Assembly: GCA_015680685.1 (NCBI GenBank)
Contig: MNCI01006577.1
Coordinates: forward strand, 215,315 to 274,772
Length of the DNA: 59,458 bases
Origin: Gnetum montanum
Lineage: Eukaryota > Streptophyta > Gnetopsida > Gnetales > Gnetaceae
Direction of reading: 5' to 3'
The first letter of the stretch is position 1. Each line of letters begins with the position of its first letter. Below the pieces are notes generated by a model, which worked only from the letters and a program-made list of their open reading frames with translations, was not told the origin of the DNA and did not search any database. Of this stretch, positions 56,865-59,458 are shown piece after piece. The translations under genes and the position numbers were made by a program.

Positions 56865-57759
56865 TGGTAACTCCCAAAACTTAGGCACCCATCTCACCTG
56901 TACAAGATAGAAATTTGTAGCAACATTATAGCCAATTTGCAACCATTATGAAGCCAAATCATAGTCCAATTAAAGCCATTTTGCAATCCCATTTATGGCC
57001 TAAGACCTATGAAAGCCAGCCGCAAACACCATTTACAAGCTCAACAATTCTTAGAATGGTTCAACATTTTTTCTATAGTTTAGTAATTTTCTTTCAGAGT
57101 TTGAAAATTTTTCATGGTTCCACACTTGGACATTCTCAAGGGCTTTAGAGCTCTTGCATTCTCCCATGTTTGCTATCTCTTGAACCCTAGTATGGAAGCA
57201 TCATAGATTTTAGACTTATGAATTTTGGTATTAGCACTGCATTTTTGGGGCTTCCAACCCTCAGTGTGGAGCAATTTGAGAACCAAATTTCTCACTTTTC
57301 TCATCCCCCGAATAGTGACCCAAGTTGTAGATCTGAGGTTGCAACATTAAAGGTTCAATAGCATTAAGAGTGGTAGGACATTCAAATCATGGAGTTGACT
57401 ATATCAACTTCAATAGACCTTGAATCCCCATTGAAGTGAACCCTCATACTGCCCATTCAGGCATAATTTATACACATTTCTCTAACTTATTTCTTTATTT
57501 GTTTCTCAATAAAGTTTTAAGTTTTGGGTTTTCTATGCAAACTATATCTGTTTATTTTCTATGCATTATTTAGATTTGTTATCAGTTTTTGCATTCCATT
57601 TTATTAAATTATTTTACAATCCCGAAGTCCCTGGTTGATCTACCAAATTGGTGATGGCACCACAAATCCCATTTTCATGAAGGCCTTAGGGATTCAAGGT
57701 TGAGGTTGCTGCATTGAATCCATTAGTCTTTGTAGCGATTGATTTTTCTAATCATAATA
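56865..57759 (+). mobile_element. 5' LTR of element D
   Basis: It is 895 bp, beginning TGGTAACTCCCAAAACTTAG, comparable to TGAAACACCACAAAATTTTA of M2, and ending CATAATA before the spacer and PBS. The left border is judged from that similarity alone. Confidence 0.65.
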
Positions 57760-57766
57760 GTTTTCT

Positions 57767-57785
57767 TGACACTAAAAGGAGGGCC
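57767..57785 (+). other. Primer binding site, element D
   Basis: TGACACTAAAAGGAGGGCC, a decayed form of the TGGTGCTAGAAGGAGGGCC site. Confidence 0.7.
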
Positions 57786-58647
57786 TCTACTCGAATGCTA
57801 TGAACAAATTTATCTTTCCTATTTAAAACATTTCCTTTTATTCAAAAATTTGCAATTTTGACTTTAAAACCTTTGAAACCTTCAAAACCCAATGTTGCAA
57901 CCCATTCCCCCCTATAATCAAAGCCCAGTGGGGAAGTTACAGGTGTTCAAATTTTTAAGATTTTCATAATAGTTGTGAATTTCATGGCCAACATTGGCAT
58001 TCCACCAAAACTCCCAAAAGATCAATGCTAGCCCTTCCTCCTTGTGACCAAAACTACAGTGTGGAAGTTTTAGATGGTTGGGTGGTGACTTTTCATAACA
58101 ACTATTATGAATTTTTCAGCTTAAACTTAGCATTGAAACCTTTCCCCTTTTCCTTTTTGTTGCCCATTTCTATATTTTTTAGCTTCTAAAGTTGGTAGTG
58201 CAACCCTTCCAGAAATTACCAAACTTCCAAAAGTTAGCTTCCCCCCCCCCCCATTTTTCCAAGCTAAGATAATTTGGTAGCTTTCTAAGACTAGTTTTAG
58301 TGAAAAAACACCAGCTTTTCACTTTGGTTTTTAGCCTCTCCCCACATTAGCGTTGGAATAGAAGGGATGAGATTCCCATTATCTCATCCCCATTCTTTCT
58401 CCCCCTACCATACCCAATGTAGAGGTGGTTGGAAGGCCAATGTGGATAAGGCTTAACACCAACGTTTCCAACTTTTCATTTTTGGTAAAGAGGTAAATCC
58501 CCCTTACCCCCCACTTACTAATTTTAGTTAGAACTCTATTTTTAGCTAATTTTTCTTTCTTTTAAATGTTTTTTAATTCCATTCATTGGAATTTACCTTT
58601 GTTTTATCATTTATTGTCTATTTTAAGCCATTTTCAGTAACATAACC
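57786..58647 (+). other. 5' leader of element D
   Basis: AT-rich leader without a gene; a C-run lies at about 58241-58252. Confidence 0.5.
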
Positions 58648-59458
58648 ATGTCTTTTCAATAGTCCAACAACCCTTCACCCTCACTAGTGAAGGTTTTAGC
58701 CAACAAGCCATGAGGGTTTATGATTCCAAAGACCCTGCTATCATTAAATGTAGGTAATCTTTGAGGGTTAGAAGAGAAAGTCATAATTTTTCATCCATAA
58801 ATGAGGAATGCTTATTCTACAAGTGGAAGCAAAAGCCAAGAGAGAGTTTGAGCTCATACACCAAGGTGGGAAGGAGTATATCCCTTCCTCGTATGACCAA
58901 ATATCCCTCAATGATGTTTATGCCAGCATCCTGGCCTAATTGATTATGATGGAGGGGGAGGATGACAAGCATAACTTCAAGGAACAATAACAAAAGGAGG
59001 ATGAATGTAAGGTAGAATTTGAGCCTAAAAACATCCTGAGGGAATTGTTCCAACAAGCATCCCCTAAGGTTACAATGCCTTACTCTAATGTCTTTGTGTT
59101 CTCCATGGGCATGGTGTCACCAACTTCCACTCCCTGCTACCCTACTATAGCTAGTTCCACACTAGTCATAGCCACTCATCAAACTCAAACAATGCCATAA
59201 TCAATAGCCTATAATTCATCAATTCCATTTACTACACAGTCTCAATTTGTGCAGCCATTAATGATGGTTTTCACCACCACCAACCCATTAACTACCCATG
59301 TGGGATCCCCCATGGGACCCTAAGTAACTCATGGGTCACACACTCCCTTTATTCCATTTGTGCCTCATGTATTGGCACAAACATCTTTTTTTTATTTGGC
59401 CCACATGCTATGATCATAACGCAACCTCTTTCTTCCATCTTGCAACCAATAGTGAGGC
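58648..59458 (+). pseudogene. gag N-terminal part, element D
   Basis: ATG at 58648 (MSFQ-SNNPSPSLVKVLANKP). After a frame change REFELIHQGGKEYIPSSYDQ at about 58840-58900 matches EFELIHMDGWEYIPSSFD of element B. A Ser/Thr/Pro-rich region follows to the window end. Stops are present. Confidence 0.7.

Larger units (their letters stand above)
56865..59458 (+). mobile_element. Element D: Tat-type LTR retrotransposon, 5' part
   Basis: 5' LTR, PBS, leader and gag N-terminus; it continues past the window end. It inserted into the Ulp1-like ORF; ATATA at 56860-56864 is the possible left target copy. It is a relative of A, B and M2 with a shorter LTR. Confidence 0.75.

Overview
The window reads as nuclear DNA of a seed plant with a large, slowly purged, transposon-rich genome. 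A gymnosperm is my best guess, but this is inference: no sequence here fixes the species. No intact host gene is visible. Nearly everything is old, nested Ty3/gypsy LTR retrotransposons of the Tat/Ogre type, recognised by a gag, a protease with an Ogre-like fold, RT, a second archaeal-type RNase H and an integrase. The rest is broken pieces of host genes and other transposons.

Layout. 1-430 is the edge of an unrelated LTR. 1080-2285 (minus) is a string of three unrelated host exon fragments: saccharopine-dehydrogenase-like, PWWP-like and RBM25-like RRM. 2525-17946 (minus) is element A: 5' LTR, PBS, gag-protease twice, short tandem repeats, then the start of the pol exon where it is cut off. 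17947-44943 (plus) is element B. A interrupts its 5' LTR, and element M2 (26209-35351, minus, perfect AAAGC target duplication, no pol) interrupts its interior. B carries gag, protease, RT, two RNases H, integrase, a 31-copy 3' repeat array, a polypurine tract and a 3' LTR. 44944-51200 holds a broken cysteine-rich receptor-like kinase (minus) with an inverted-repeat element in one intron. 54610-56864 is a degraded transposon ORF with a Ulp1-like protease domain. It is cut by element D (56865 to the window end, plus), of which the LTR, PBS and gag N-terminus are visible.

The main discovery candidate is a second gene carried by elements A and B on the strand opposite to gag-pol, lying between protease and RT. 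In Ogre elements this interval is an intron; here a 3' splice site (37571-37588) precedes the RT exon. The antisense gene has its own TATA boxes, start exons, GT-AG introns at matching places in diverged copies, a conserved core protein I cannot assign, a coiled-coil-like part and a variable acidic C-terminus. It is seen as copies at 3505-6553, 6779-8225, 11510-12180 (plus) and 35830-35357/26203-23050 (minus, split by M2). Short repeats built on GCTAGTTTAAGGCC flank it.

Most premature stops are TAG where Gln or Trp is expected, and LTR differences are mostly transitions, as expected from long-term cytosine methylation. No tRNA, rRNA or CRISPR array was seen.
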